Source: Ohtaekwangia sp036786105
Lineage (GTDB): Bacteria; Bacteroidota; Bacteroidia; Cytophagales; Cyclobacteriaceae
Assembly (NCBI RefSeq): GCF_036786105.1
Contig: NZ_DAIQRQ010000006.1
Location: 106,826-170,825, forward strand
Direction: 5' to 3'
Length of the DNA stretch: 64,000 nt
Part shown: one piece after another, positions 54,242-63,146 of the stretch
How positions within the stretch are numbered: the stretch's first letter is position 1
Layout: each line of letters opens with the position of its first letter
Translations under genes and position numbers: made by a program
The notes under the pieces: generated by a model
The model's input: only the letters and a program-made list of their open reading frames with translations
Told to the model about the DNA's origin: nothing
The model's database searches: none

Positions 54242-54505
54242 ATGGATCAACAGTGGCTCGATAATTTCAGAAATAAGCTTGACCAACACTATACCTGGCC
54301 ATCGCTCTATATTTTTAAGTTTATAGTACCTTCGGGCAAAGAACCTGAAGTAAAAGAATTATTCCCGCTGCACACCGTTACCGAAAAACTATCCAGTCAC
54401 GGGAAATATACCAGCATCACGGTGCAAATGATGATGCCCTCCAGCGAGGCCGTTATTGAAGTCTATGTGAAGGCTTCACACATCGAAGGCATTGTAGCGC
54501 TGTAG
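54242..54505 (+). CDS. DUF493 (YbeD-like) protein
   Basis: An 87-residue cytosolic protein with the DUF493 ACT-like fold: DQQWLDNFRNKLDQHYTWPS, LYIFKFIVPSGKE and KYTSITVQMMMPSSEAVIEV, ending HIEGIVAL. I start it at the ATG at 54242; an in-frame TTG lies 6 bases before. The fold may bind a small molecule and act as an allosteric modulator, but no member's role is firmly known. It sits directly behind the ppiD terminator, so it depends either on read-through or on a promoter inside ppiD. Confidence 0.85.
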   Translation: MDQQWLDNFRNKLDQHYTWPSLYIFKFIVPSGKEPEVKELFPLHTVTEKLSSHGKYTSITVQMMMPSSEAVIEVYVKASHIEGIVAL

Positions 54506-54690
54506 CCGTTACAGGTTAATTGTTATCCGTTACAAGTCCTGCATTTTCTTTGTGAACCTTTGAGCCTTCTTTGCGCTCCTTTGTGTAACTGGATTTTATT
54601 CCCCACACATCCCGATAGCAATTGATAGCCGGAGATGCAACCCGCACTCCCAGTAGCCTGAAGCCAGAAGCCTGCCGCCATTCCTACAAT
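54506..54690. repeat. Degenerate repeats after the DUF493 gene
   Basis: The gap starts at the stop codon with GTTACAGGTTAATTGTTATC (54511), then TTTGTGAACCTTTGAGCCTT (54549), CTTTGCGCTCCTTTGTG, and AGTAGCCTGAAGCCAGAAGC (54651). The last word also occurs in the repeat at 3528. Three word families are stacked in one gap. Confidence 0.55.
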
Positions 54691-54777
54691 ATCACATTTG
54701 CTTTCCGATAAAATTTTGTAAACTGGGAGTATAAATCAGCGCTATATACCATAGCTGTCGCTAAAAAATCATTACCC

Positions 54778-56772
54778 ATGAAACGAACCCTCCTCCTTCT
54801 GCTTGTTTGCCTGTCATGTGCAGCGGTTGCACAGCGCCCCCTTCGTCCTTCTGATGTTTATAAACTAAAGTCGGTTTCCGATCCTCAGCTGTCACCGGAT
54901 GGTAACTGGATCGCGTATGTTATTTCTACGCCTGACTCCGCGAAAGATAAATATGACAGTGATATCTGGATGACCAATTGGGAAGGAACGGAATCGCTGC
55001 GGCTTACAACCAGTGCGGAAGGTGAAAACAGACCGCGATGGTCGCCCGATGGCAAATATCTTACTTTTCTCTCATCGCGTTACGAGACTAAATCATCACA
55101 GCTATGGAAGCTCGATCGCAGAGGCGGTGAAGCTGTAAAACTCACCGAATTAAAATACGGCATCAGCGACTATATATGGAGCCCGGATGCAAAAAAGATA
55201 GCGCTCATCATTAAAGATCAGGAATCAGTTGACGATAAGGATAAAAAGAAAACAGCGCCTCCTATTGTGATGGATCGCTATCATTTCAAAGCTGATGGTG
55301 ACGGATACCTCGAACGCAAGCGCGAGCATCTATACCTCTTTGATGTAGCCACGAAGAAACTCGACACGTTAACAAGAGGCGACTTTGATGTAGATAACGT
55401 GGTGTGGTCGCCCGACAGCAAGCAACTGGCATTCGTGAGCAACCGCACACCGGATGCAGACCGCAATGCCAACACCGATATATGGATTATGGATGCCGTA
55501 AAGGGTGCCACACTTCGCCAGCTTACCACATGGAAAGGCGCTGACACAAGCCCGGCCTGGAGCCCGGATGGTAAATATATAGCCTACCTGCAATCGCGCT
55601 TTGATGATTTTAATATTTATGATCAACCCTATCTGGCTTTGATATCCGTAACCGGAGGAACACCCTCCTTACTATCGCAAAAAGTTGATCGCGATGTAGC
55701 ATCACCACACTGGTCAGGTGACAGTCAATCTATATATGTTGCTGTTGAAGACGATCGTACCAGCCACATTCACTCCTTCGACCTTGCCGGCAATCGCAAA
55801 GCCATTACCACTGGCGAGCAGGTATACTATACTCCGCAAGGCGGCATGAACAATCGTTGGGTGCTGATCTCCAGCGATCCGCATACACCCAACGAAGTAT
55901 ATGCCCTCGACAGCGGAAAGCCCAGAAGAGTCACCCATATACATGACGATTTTCTCAAACAGCTTAACCTGGCCGCTGTAAAAGGATTTAACTCAGTGAG
56001 CAAAGATGGAACGGTGGTAGGCGGTTTGCTCTACTGGCCTGCTGGTAAACCTGCATCCGAAAAATTACCACTCATTTTATGGGTACATGGCGGGCCTACT
56101 TCACAGGATGACTACTCATTCGATCTCACATCACAAATGTTTGCTGCCAAAGGCTATGCTGTTGCCAATGTAAATTATCGCGGCAGCAATGGTAAAGGTC
56201 TTGCCTTTAGCAAGGCAATTTTTGCAGACTGGGGGAATAAAGAGGTAATGGATTTACTCGGCGCTGTAGATCACCTGGTAAAGATTGGTGCCGCCGATCC
56301 CAACCGTCTTGGTATTGGCGGATGGAGCTACGGCGGTATATTAACCGACTACACTACGGCTAGCGATACACGTTTTAAAGCGGCAGCCAGCGGAGCCGGT
56401 AGCGCACTGCAACTCTCGATGTATGGCTCTGATCAGTATACGCTTCAATATGAAAAAGAGCTGGGCGTACCCTGGAAGAACCTTGACAAGTGGATGAAGG
56501 TATCGTATCCATTCTTCAAAGCCGACAAGATCAAAACACCTACCCTATATATGGTGGGCGAAAAAGATTTCAACGTGCCGGCTGCCGGTAGTGAACAGAT
56601 GTATCAGGCATTGAAAACACTGGGCGTGCCAACGCAATTTGTGGTGTATCCGGGACAGTTTCACGGCATTGCCGTGCCAAGTTATCAGATCGATCGTCTT
56701 AACCGCTGGACAGCCTGGTACGATCAATATTTAGGCAATGGATTGAATCAGACCTTGCCGCCCAAAAAATAA
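54778..56772 (+). CDS. S9 family prolyl oligopeptidase-type peptidase
   Basis: A 664-residue exported serine peptidase (signal peptide about 1-18, MKRTLLLLLVCLSCAAVAQ). A seven-bladed propeller occupies about 25-380 (QLSPDGNWIAYVISTP, PRWSPDGKYLTFLSSR, PAWSPDGKYIAYLQSRF). The alpha/beta-hydrolase domain carries the triad Ser517 (GGWSYGG), Asp597 (VGEKDFNVP) and His629 (GQFHGIAVP). It is of the DPP-IV/acylaminoacyl-peptidase kind and probably feeds on peptides outside the inner membrane. The pterin dehydratase gene follows by 34 bases. Confidence 0.93.
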   Translation: MKRTLLLLLVCLSCAAVAQRPLRPSDVYKLKSVSDPQLSPDGNWIAYVISTPDSAKDKYDSDIWMTNWEGTESLRLTTSAEGENRPRWSPDGKYLTFLSSRYETKSSQLWKLDRRGGEAVKLTELKYGISDYIWSPDAKKIALIIKDQESVDDKDKKKTAPPIVMDRYHFKADGDGYLERKREHLYLFDVATKKLDTLTRGDFDVDNVVWSPDSKQLAFVSNRTPDADRNANTDIWIMDAVKGATLRQLTTWKGADTSPAWSPDGKYIAYLQSRFDDFNIYDQPYLALISVTGGTPSLLSQKVDRDVASPHWSGDSQSIYVAVEDDRTSHIHSFDLAGNRKAITTGEQVYYTPQGGMNNRWVLISSDPHTPNEVYALDSGKPRRVTHIHDDFLKQLNLAAVKGFNSVSKDGTVVGGLLYWPAGKPASEKLPLILWVHGGPTSQDDYSFDLTSQMFAAKGYAVANVNYRGSNGKGLAFSKAIFADWGNKEVMDLLGAVDHLVKIGAADPNRLGIGGWSYGGILTDYTTASDTRFKAAASGAGSALQLSMYGSDQYTLQYEKELGVPWKNLDKWMKVSYPFFKADKIKTPTLYMVGEKDFNVPAAGSEQMYQALKTLGVPTQFVVYPGQFHGIAVPSYQIDRLNRWTAWYDQYLGNGLNQTLPPKK

Positions 56773-56806
56773 TGCTTACCTTTTTATACAACTAAAAGGA
56801 TGTGTT

Positions 56807-57040
56807 ATGGAATGGAAAAGCGAAAACAATAAACTGAAAAAGACATTCACGTTTAAAGATTTTACAGAAGCATTCGGGTTCATGACGAAAGTAGCGATCG
56901 TGGCGGAGAAGATGAATCATCATCCTACCTGGACCAACACGTGGAATACTGTTTCTTTCGAACTCTCCACACATGATGCCGGCAATATTGTTACCGATCG
57001 CGACCGTAAACTCGCGGACGCAATCGATAAGCTGGTCTAA
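56807..57040 (+). CDS. phhB: 4a-hydroxytetrahydrobiopterin dehydratase (pterin carbinolamine dehydratase)
   Basis: A 77-residue protein of the PCD/DCoH family. Active-site histidines are in EKMNHHPTWTNTWNTVSFEL, followed by STHDAGNIVTDRDRKLADAID. The enzyme recycles the pterin cofactor used by aromatic amino acid hydroxylases, but it also occurs in species without them, where it may act in pterin chemistry for molybdopterin. It is short but complete. It follows the S9 peptidase closely on the same strand. Confidence 0.92.
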   Translation: MEWKSENNKLKKTFTFKDFTEAFGFMTKVAIVAEKMNHHPTWTNTWNTVSFELSTHDAGNIVTDRDRKLADAIDKLV

Positions 57041-57105
57041 GAGTTTATTCATTTTCTTTTGCTTAAACTATGCATTACCCATAGCATGGGTATATATTGC
57101 GTGCT

Positions 57106-57786
57106 ATGTCTTTGCCATCGCTTTACATTGTGCCCACACCCATCGGCAACCTGGCCGATATAACACTTCGTGCATTGGAAGTACTCAAGTCAGTAGATGT
57201 AATTCTGGCGGAAGATACGCGCACCTCCGGCTTTCTGTTGAAGCATTATGCTATAGTAAAACCCCTGCAGAGTTTCCATAATTTCAACGAACACAAGATC
57301 CTTTCGAGCCTTATTGAACGCATGGAGAAGGGCGAGACCATGGCACTTGTATCGGATGCCGGTACACCTGGTATTTCAGATCCCGGCTTCCTGATTATCC
57401 GCGCAGCGTTGCAGGCAAATCTTAAGGTAGAATGTTTACCCGGACCAACGGCATTTGTTCCTGCGCTTGTAAAGTCCGGATTGCCATCCGATCGTTTTGT
57501 TTTTGAAGGTTTTCTTCCCCATAAAAAAGGACGACAAACATTATTGAAGCAACTTGCCGAAGAAGAGCGCACAATGATCTTCTACGAATCGCCCTATAGA
57601 CTTGTAAAGACATTGGAGCAATTCAAAGAATATTTTGGTGCAGCGCGCAAGGCTTCCGTATCGCGGGAGTTAACGAAGATGTTTGAAGAAACCGTGAACG
57701 GATCGATCGAAGAAATTCTGAAACATTTTCAGGCGAAAGAAGTAAAGGGCGAGATCGTTGTCGTTGTACAAGGTAAGGGGAACTGA
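57106..57786 (+). CDS. rsmI: 16S rRNA (cytidine1402-2'-O)-methyltransferase
   Basis: SAM-dependent tetrapyrrole-methylase-fold enzyme of 226 residues that methylates the ribose of C1402 in the decoding centre. Motifs are LYIVPTPIGNLADITLRALE, EDTRTSGFLLKHY, SDAGTPGISDPGF, CLPGPTAFVPALVKSG and GFLPHKKGRQ. The start is the ATG at 57106; an in-frame TTG lies 9 bases before. The C-terminal HTH-like domain of E. coli RsmI is missing, leaving only the catalytic part. Confidence 0.94.
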   Translation: MSLPSLYIVPTPIGNLADITLRALEVLKSVDVILAEDTRTSGFLLKHYAIVKPLQSFHNFNEHKILSSLIERMEKGETMALVSDAGTPGISDPGFLIIRAALQANLKVECLPGPTAFVPALVKSGLPSDRFVFEGFLPHKKGRQTLLKQLAEEERTMIFYESPYRLVKTLEQFKEYFGAARKASVSRELTKMFEETVNGSIEEILKHFQAKEVKGEIVVVVQGKGN

Positions 57787-57936
57787 TCCCCCAATGTGTG
57801 TATAACAATTCTGCGTAGCACGCTATACTTATCCGTTTGCAGAAAAATAATAAGCCATCGGGAAATTAATATCCTGAGCAGAAAGCATGTTTCGGGAAGC
57901 ATCCTTATATTCACCATCTTAAAGTGAACACAAACC

Positions 57937-58752
57937 ATGGCAGCGATAGACCTTAAAAATATTCAGCGCAATGTTAACGCTATCTGTGAAGAAGTAGGTG
58001 AGTTTATCCGTATAGAAGGCGCAAGCTTTGACCTCACACGCATTGAACAAAAAAACAGTTTCAATAATCTTGTATCGTATGTTGATAAAGAAGCCGAGCG
58101 AAAGCTCGTTGCTGCTCTTCACAAGATACTGCCCGAAGCCGGATTTATAACAGAAGAAGGAACCGTAGAACAATCAAAACAGAAAGAGTATAACTGGATC
58201 ATCGATCCCCTCGATGGCACCACTAACTTCCTGCATGGCTTGCCCATCTTTGCCATCAGTATAGGACTAACCCGCGGCGATCAAACTATATTAGGTGATG
58301 TATACCACATCATTCGCAAGGAATGCTTCCACGCTATTGAAGGTGGCCAGGCCTATTGCAACGACCAGGTAATTCGTGTATCGCCTGTTAAAACACTGGG
58401 CGAAAGTTTGCTGGCCACCGGCTTCCCATATTATCACTCTGCTAAAAAAGATGTATACCTCGATATCATAAAAGAATTTCTGGAGAAGTCGCACGGCATT
58501 CGCAGGCTGGGTAGCGCAGCAATCGACCTGGCCTATGTTGCCTGCGGTCGCCTGGAAGGATTCTTTGAATATAATCTCAACCCGTGGGATGTAGCGGCCG
58601 GTACATTTATAGTACAACAAGCCGGGGGTACTGTAACCGATTTCCGTGGTGGTAATAACTTCATTTTCGGAGGCGAGCTTTGTGCCGGCAACAGTCATGT
58701 GCATCCTGAAATGCTGCAGCTCATACAACACAAATGGCACAATCATCAGTAG
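57937..58752 (+). CDS. Inositol monophosphatase family protein
   Basis: A 271-residue magnesium-dependent phosphatase. Metal motifs are the Glu in ITEEGT, WIIDPLDGTTNFLHGLPIFA and the distal WDVAAGTFIVQQAGGTVTD. RRLGSAAIDLAYVACGRLEG is typical. It can act on inositol phosphates or, as in CysQ-like members, on nucleotide phosphates; the sequence does not separate these. A perfect 10-base hairpin overlaps its stop codon. Confidence 0.93.
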   Translation: MAAIDLKNIQRNVNAICEEVGEFIRIEGASFDLTRIEQKNSFNNLVSYVDKEAERKLVAALHKILPEAGFITEEGTVEQSKQKEYNWIIDPLDGTTNFLHGLPIFAISIGLTRGDQTILGDVYHIIRKECFHAIEGGQAYCNDQVIRVSPVKTLGESLLATGFPYYHSAKKDVYLDIIKEFLEKSHGIRRLGSAAIDLAYVACGRLEGFFEYNLNPWDVAAGTFIVQQAGGTVTDFRGGNNFIFGGELCAGNSHVHPEMLQLIQHKWHNHQ

Positions 58753-58775
58753 AGATATAGTCTTCACTATATCTC
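58752..58775 (+). terminator. Perfect hairpin at the stop codon of the inositol phosphatase gene
   Basis: GAGATATAGT (58752-58761) pairs with ACTATATCTC (58766-58775), loop CTTC. The stem begins on the last base of the stop codon. No T run follows, so it may stabilise the 3' end rather than terminate. Confidence 0.5.
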
Positions 58776-58839
58776 CATGGCATACACTATTGTACCGCAT
58801 CATCGTTCCGAATCCAATATACTTTAAATATTTTGTTGC

Positions 58840-61668
58840 ATGGCGCATCCCAAAACATCTCCATTAAGATTTATCCTATTTGCAGCTCTCCTGTTTCTTT
58901 ACTGCGGTTCGCTGCAGGCACAGGGCAAGCTAAGTCAAAAATTACCAGTCGATCCCAATGTCAAGATTGGCAAACTTGCTAACGGACTCACATACTATAT
59001 ACGGAAGAACCAACGTCCTGAAAAGAAAGTAGAGCTTCGCCTTGTAGTCAATGCCGGTTCCATTCTCGAAGATGATGATCAGCAAGGCCTCGCACACTTC
59101 ACAGAGCACATGGCCTTTAACGGCTCCAGGAATTTCAAGAAAAATGATCTGGTATCTTTCCTGCAAACGATCGGTGTAGAATTTGGTGCCGACCTCAACG
59201 CATATACAAGCTTTGATGAAACCGTTTATATTCTTCCAATCCCTACGGAGAAAAAAGAAAATGTAGAGAAGGGATTCCAGATACTGGAAGACTGGGCAAG
59301 CACCGTTGCTTTTGAGGGTAGCGAGATTGACAAAGAACGTGGCGTTGTATTAGAAGAGTCGCGCCTGGGAAAAGGAGCACAGGAGCGCATGCAGAAAGTA
59401 TATCTCCCCAAATTACTCGAAGGATCGAAGTATGCAAATCGATTACCCATCGGTAAAGATGATATACTAAAAACGTTCAAATCTGATGCTATCAAGCGTT
59501 TCTATAAAGACTGGTATCGCCCCGACCTGATGGCCGTTGTTGTGGTGGGCGACTTGGACGTAACAGAAGCTGAGAACTATATTAAAGCCCACTTCACAAA
59601 ACTTAAGAACCCAACCAAACAACGCCCGCGCACAGATATACCGGTACCAGGCCGCAAACAGTCAGAAGCGGTTGTTGTTACGGATAAAGAAGCTACCAAC
59701 CATTTAATACAGATATATTATTCCACACAAAAGGCTCCGGTAGAAACAACAGTAAACGACTATCGTACATCGATGGTGCGCAGTCTATTCACCCGTATGC
59801 TTAGCCAGCGTTTGCAAGAGCTTACGCAAACTGCCAATCCTCCGTTTATTTTCGGTGGCAGCAGCCAGGGAGGATTTGTGCGTGGATATGAAGCCTATAC
59901 TTCGTATGCTGTGTTAGGCAAAGGTGGTGTAGAACCAGCCATTGCCGCTGTAGCGCAAGAGAATGAACGCGCCCGCAAATTTGGCTTTACTCCAGCCGAA
60001 CTTGACCGCACCAAGAAGACCATGATGAAAACCATGGAGCGCGCCTATAACGAGCGTGACAAGACTGAATCTGAAACGCTCACCCAAGAGTATATCGATA
60101 ACTTCCTGGAGAAAGAACCGATACCAGGTATAGAAACTGAGTATACCTATTATCAGGAATACCTGAACGGCATATCGTTGGATGAAGTAAATCAATATGC
60201 AGCGAAAACAATTCCTCCTGCGGGGGCGAGTAAACTTGTTGTATTAACAGGCCCCGAGAAAGCAGATTTCAAACTTCCTTCCAGCGATGAACTGCTGGCG
60301 TTAACCGAAAATGCATCCAAAGCAGAAGTAAAACCATACGAAGAAAAAGCCATTGCCTCTTCACTGATGGAGAAAACACCAACGCCTGGCACCATCATCA
60401 GTGAAAAAGAAAATAAAGAGCTCGGCTTGACAGAGCTTTCATTAAGCAATCATGTAAAAGTGATTCTCAAACCAACTGATTTCAAGAACGACCAGGTGAT
60501 CTTTGCCGGCACGCGTTTCGGAGGGCAATATCTTTACCCCGCAGAAGACCGCGACAATGCCGAGTTTGCTTCAACTGTTGTTACGCAGATGGGTGTAGAT
60601 CAATTCTCACCGATAGACCTGCGCAAAGTATTGGCTGGTAAAAATGCAAGTGTAGCACCACGTATAGGTACTATATCTGAAAGTATAAGCGGGCAGTCCA
60701 GCGCTACCGATGTGGAGACATTACTTCAGCTTACCAATCTATACTTCACCAAGCCACGCAAAGACGATGAATTGTTTCAGTCGTTCGTTGCCAAACAGCA
60801 AGCTATGTACCAGAACATGGCGGCCGATCCGCAGTTTACATTCCAGGATTCTGTGTTCCATATACTCTACAGAAACCACGCGTGGTCGCCACGGGTGCCC
60901 AAAGTAGAAACCTTTAGCAGGATCAATGAACAACGTGCGTTGGAAATCTATAAGGAACGTTTCGGTGATGCTACAGGCTTCACGTTTGTATTGGTGGGTG
61001 CATTTGATATCGCCAAGATCAAACCGCTGATCGCTACGTATCTAGGCAGTTTACCGGCTACAGGAAAGACCTATACTTTTAAAGACGTTGGACTTCGCCC
61101 TGTAAAAGGACCGATGACAAAAGAAGTGAAGAAAGGCACTGAACAGAAAAGTCTTATTCGCCTGTTCTGGAATGGAGAAGCCCCTTACTCGGATAGCGAG
61201 CAACTAAAGCTTCAGGCATTGATCGAAGTATTGAATATAAAACTCATCGAATCGCTGCGCGAAGAACTGAGCGGAGTATATGGCGGTGGCATGTTCGGCA
61301 ACCTCAACAAGTTTCCGTATAACAATTACTCAATCGGAGCAAGCTTCCCCTGTGGCCCTGAAAATGTTGACAAGCTGGTAAAAGCAGCGTGGGCCGAGAT
61401 TGACAAGATAAAAGCCAATGGCCCTACCGAAGCCGACCTCAACAAAGTAAAAGAAACCTGGAAGCAACAATACGAGGTAAACATCAAAGACAACAACTTC
61501 TGGGCCCGCCAGATCATTCAAAGTATAGAATACGGCAGCGATGCCACCAACGTATTGAGCTATGAAAAGCGCATAAGCGCCCTTACAGTAAAAGACATTA
61601 AAGATACCGCCAACAAATACCTGGATGCAAAAAATTATGTACAGGTGGTGTTGAATCCGGAGAAGTAA
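58840..61668 (+). CDS. Active M16 family zinc peptidase (PqqL-like)
   Basis: A 942-residue exported insulinase-type peptidase with a signal peptide (about 1-27, ending CGSLQAQ). The zinc motif is intact, HFTEHMAFNGS (HxxEH), with a downstream Glu in LEESRLGKGAQE. Both M16 halves are in one chain, as in the PqqL group. It probably degrades peptides in the periplasm. It contrasts with the inactive M16 protein at 47313. A strong terminator follows. Confidence 0.93.
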   Translation: MAHPKTSPLRFILFAALLFLYCGSLQAQGKLSQKLPVDPNVKIGKLANGLTYYIRKNQRPEKKVELRLVVNAGSILEDDDQQGLAHFTEHMAFNGSRNFKKNDLVSFLQTIGVEFGADLNAYTSFDETVYILPIPTEKKENVEKGFQILEDWASTVAFEGSEIDKERGVVLEESRLGKGAQERMQKVYLPKLLEGSKYANRLPIGKDDILKTFKSDAIKRFYKDWYRPDLMAVVVVGDLDVTEAENYIKAHFTKLKNPTKQRPRTDIPVPGRKQSEAVVVTDKEATNHLIQIYYSTQKAPVETTVNDYRTSMVRSLFTRMLSQRLQELTQTANPPFIFGGSSQGGFVRGYEAYTSYAVLGKGGVEPAIAAVAQENERARKFGFTPAELDRTKKTMMKTMERAYNERDKTESETLTQEYIDNFLEKEPIPGIETEYTYYQEYLNGISLDEVNQYAAKTIPPAGASKLVVLTGPEKADFKLPSSDELLALTENASKAEVKPYEEKAIASSLMEKTPTPGTIISEKENKELGLTELSLSNHVKVILKPTDFKNDQVIFAGTRFGGQYLYPAEDRDNAEFASTVVTQMGVDQFSPIDLRKVLAGKNASVAPRIGTISESISGQSSATDVETLLQLTNLYFTKPRKDDELFQSFVAKQQAMYQNMAADPQFTFQDSVFHILYRNHAWSPRVPKVETFSRINEQRALEIYKERFGDATGFTFVLVGAFDIAKIKPLIATYLGSLPATGKTYTFKDVGLRPVKGPMTKEVKKGTEQKSLIRLFWNGEAPYSDSEQLKLQALIEVLNIKLIESLREELSGVYGGGMFGNLNKFPYNNYSIGASFPCGPENVDKLVKAAWAEIDKIKANGPTEADLNKVKETWKQQYEVNIKDNNFWARQIIQSIEYGSDATNVLSYEKRISALTVKDIKDTANKYLDAKNYVQVVLNPEK

Positions 61669-61695
61669 ATTTTAGATACTCTCAATTCTAATTAA

Positions 61696-61726
61696 AAAGC
61701 CAGTGGAACCTCCACTGGCTTTTGTT
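61696..61726 (+). terminator. Terminator of the M16 peptidase gene
   Basis: AAAGCCAGTGGA (61696-61707) pairs perfectly with TCCACTGGCTTT (61711-61722), then TTTGTTTT. From here to 61901 I see no gene; the sequence becomes AT-rich. Confidence 0.88.
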
Positions 61727-61901
61727 TTATGTTGCGAAGCGAGATTGTACCCTGAGGGTATATTTTAAAGCTTTGGTGAACCTGGGCCTGTTGCTTTCGT
61801 TAGTATTGAATACTTATTTGTGCAGATGCACTTTGCTTACAAAACAACCAACAAGATTAGCTCTATTGAGAGAATTTAATATGATTTACCGTAAAGAGAT
61901 A

Positions 61902-62441
61902 CTATTTCTTTTCAAAACCAATGTCAGTAGGAATATAATCCCAGATAACAATCAATGGTGGTAAAAGGAAGCAAAGCCCGGTATCTTCATTTCCAGATTC
62001 ACTAATAAGTGCTTTGCTAAAATCACTTTTAATGGCTTTCAATATCATTTCACGGCTACTACTGCAACCTTCGCCTAAATGAAGTGACATCAATAAGACA
62101 ATGGGATAACTATCTATTTTTCTTCCTTCGATTTCCATGGGGGTCCATAATTTTCTGGAAGAGTACGCGATTTCCTTTAGTGTCTGGCGAAGTGTATCTG
62201 TCATTTCTCCTGTAACAGAGATAGATCTAACATTACCATCCTTGTCGAGCATAATTTGAATAGAGCCAGTGACCCGTTCACATCGAGTTGTTAGCAAAGC
62301 CTTATGCTTAACCAACTCTCTATAGAGGTAATCCCTGAATGACAGGTTTTCCTTATCTTTAAACTGAGGTTTTAAAATGGTCTGAGCCACTCCTTGAAAT
62401 ATTTGGCAAGAAAGGAGGGTTATAAAAAAAAATCTTCTCAT
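61902..62441 (-). CDS. Secreted TonB-C-like protein, putative immunity partner (copy 2)
   Basis: A 179-residue protein starting at the ATG at 62441 (MRRFFFITLLSCQIFQGVAQ, signal peptide); the stop of the orphan toxin tip overlaps this start as ATGA. The core GSIQIMLDKDGNVRSISVTG has the strand-turn-strand pattern of TonB C-terminal domains. It aligns along its length with the protein at 62598-63128 (shared: early F-x-Y-x-x-x-x-L-x-K, a Cys, G-x-x-Q, IDS-x-PI, a late Cys and a proline-rich end). Function inferred only from layout: an immunity-like partner to an exported toxin tail. It could equally be a periplasmic binding protein. Confidence 0.6.
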   Translation of the reverse strand: MRRFFFITLLSCQIFQGVAQTILKPQFKDKENLSFRDYLYRELVKHKALLTTRCERVTGSIQIMLDKDGNVRSISVTGEMTDTLRQTLKEIAYSSRKLWTPMEIEGRKIDSYPIVLLMSLHLGEGCSSSREMILKAIKSDFSKALISESGNEDTGLCFLLPPLIVIWDYIPTDIGFEKK

Positions 62442-62584
62442 AAAGTACATTTTGTTCCAGCCGAGCTATCATAGTATTTATTAGTGATTGATATGAGTGA
62501 GGCCAAATCAAGGCCATATCTCGATATCAATTCATTAAAATAAGCAGGATCATATTCCATGATACTGCCGAATCCAGCTATATT
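62438..62584 (-). pseudogene. Orphan C-terminal tip of a toxin-like protein
   Basis: Between the two paralogous secreted genes a frame of 48 codons runs to a TGA at 62440-62438, preceded by an in-frame stop at 62587-62585. No ATG heads it near its start. It reads NIAGFGSIMEYDPAYFNELI then SRYGLDLASLISI and ends AGTKCTL. It lines up with the C-terminus of the protein at 63147 (SGLGDVMRNNPPYFESLVQS, YGFANVEEVTSII, ending KGSTCN): shared G-x-G, M, P-x-YF, L, YG and the final Cys. Its stop overlaps the start of the downstream gene as ATGA. This is the tail of a second toxin cassette whose body is absent. Confidence 0.65.
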
Positions 62585-62597
62585 TTACCTGATGGAT

Positions 62598-63128
62598 TCA
62601 ATTTTTCCCAGGGCTTAAATCTTGAAAGCCAGCCGGCACTACGTAGGTAAATGGATCTAATAGGAGACAGTTAACAAGTTCTTTCTCCTTTGGGTTCGAC
62701 AGCATTTCTCTAAAATCTTTTTCTAATCCATAAACACGGTTCATATAACCGTCTTCATTGCACCCAAGCTCAATAGAAACATAGATAGGAAGTATGATAG
62801 GTAAACTATCAATTGCTTTGTTATTGATTTTCATAATGCTCCATTTAGAAGCTAAAATTATCTCATGCAATTTATCTCGAATCTCTTGCGGTATATTTGA
62901 TGATACTTCTATTGCCTTGATATCACCATTCTTACTAATGTAAAATTGAACAAGCCCGAGGCTGGTATCGCAGGTTTTCGCAAACGATGAATCCGCTTTT
63001 AATAGTTCCGATAAAACATAGTTTTGAAATGAATTTTGAGTGCCTTTGTACTTTGGATATTCAATCTTTTGGCTGAATGAATATGAATAGGCAACTAAGA
63101 ATATGGAGATCGCGATATATAGTTTCAT
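62598..63128 (-). CDS. Secreted TonB-C-like protein, putative immunity partner (copy 1)
   Basis: A 176-residue protein with a signal peptide (MKLYIAISIFLVAYSYSFSQ). GLVQFYISKNGDIKAIEVSS followed by NIPQEIRDKLHEIILASKWS resembles a TonB C-terminal fold. It starts 18 bases after the stop of the metallopeptidase-tailed protein, the normal place for an immunity gene. The paralog at 61902 shares its overall layout but is strongly diverged. No direct evidence of immunity function exists. Confidence 0.6.
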   Translation of the reverse strand: MKLYIAISIFLVAYSYSFSQKIEYPKYKGTQNSFQNYVLSELLKADSSFAKTCDTSLGLVQFYISKNGDIKAIEVSSNIPQEIRDKLHEIILASKWSIMKINNKAIDSLPIILPIYVSIELGCNEDGYMNRVYGLEKDFREMLSNPKEKELVNCLLLDPFTYVVPAGFQDLSPGKN

Positions 63129-63146
63129 ATTTCTCTAAAATGTGAT

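Noticed and set aside
61723..61901. Plus-strand frame of about 80 codons at 61722-61964
   Set aside because: It starts inside the terminator stem and runs antisense into the secreted-protein gene; no support.
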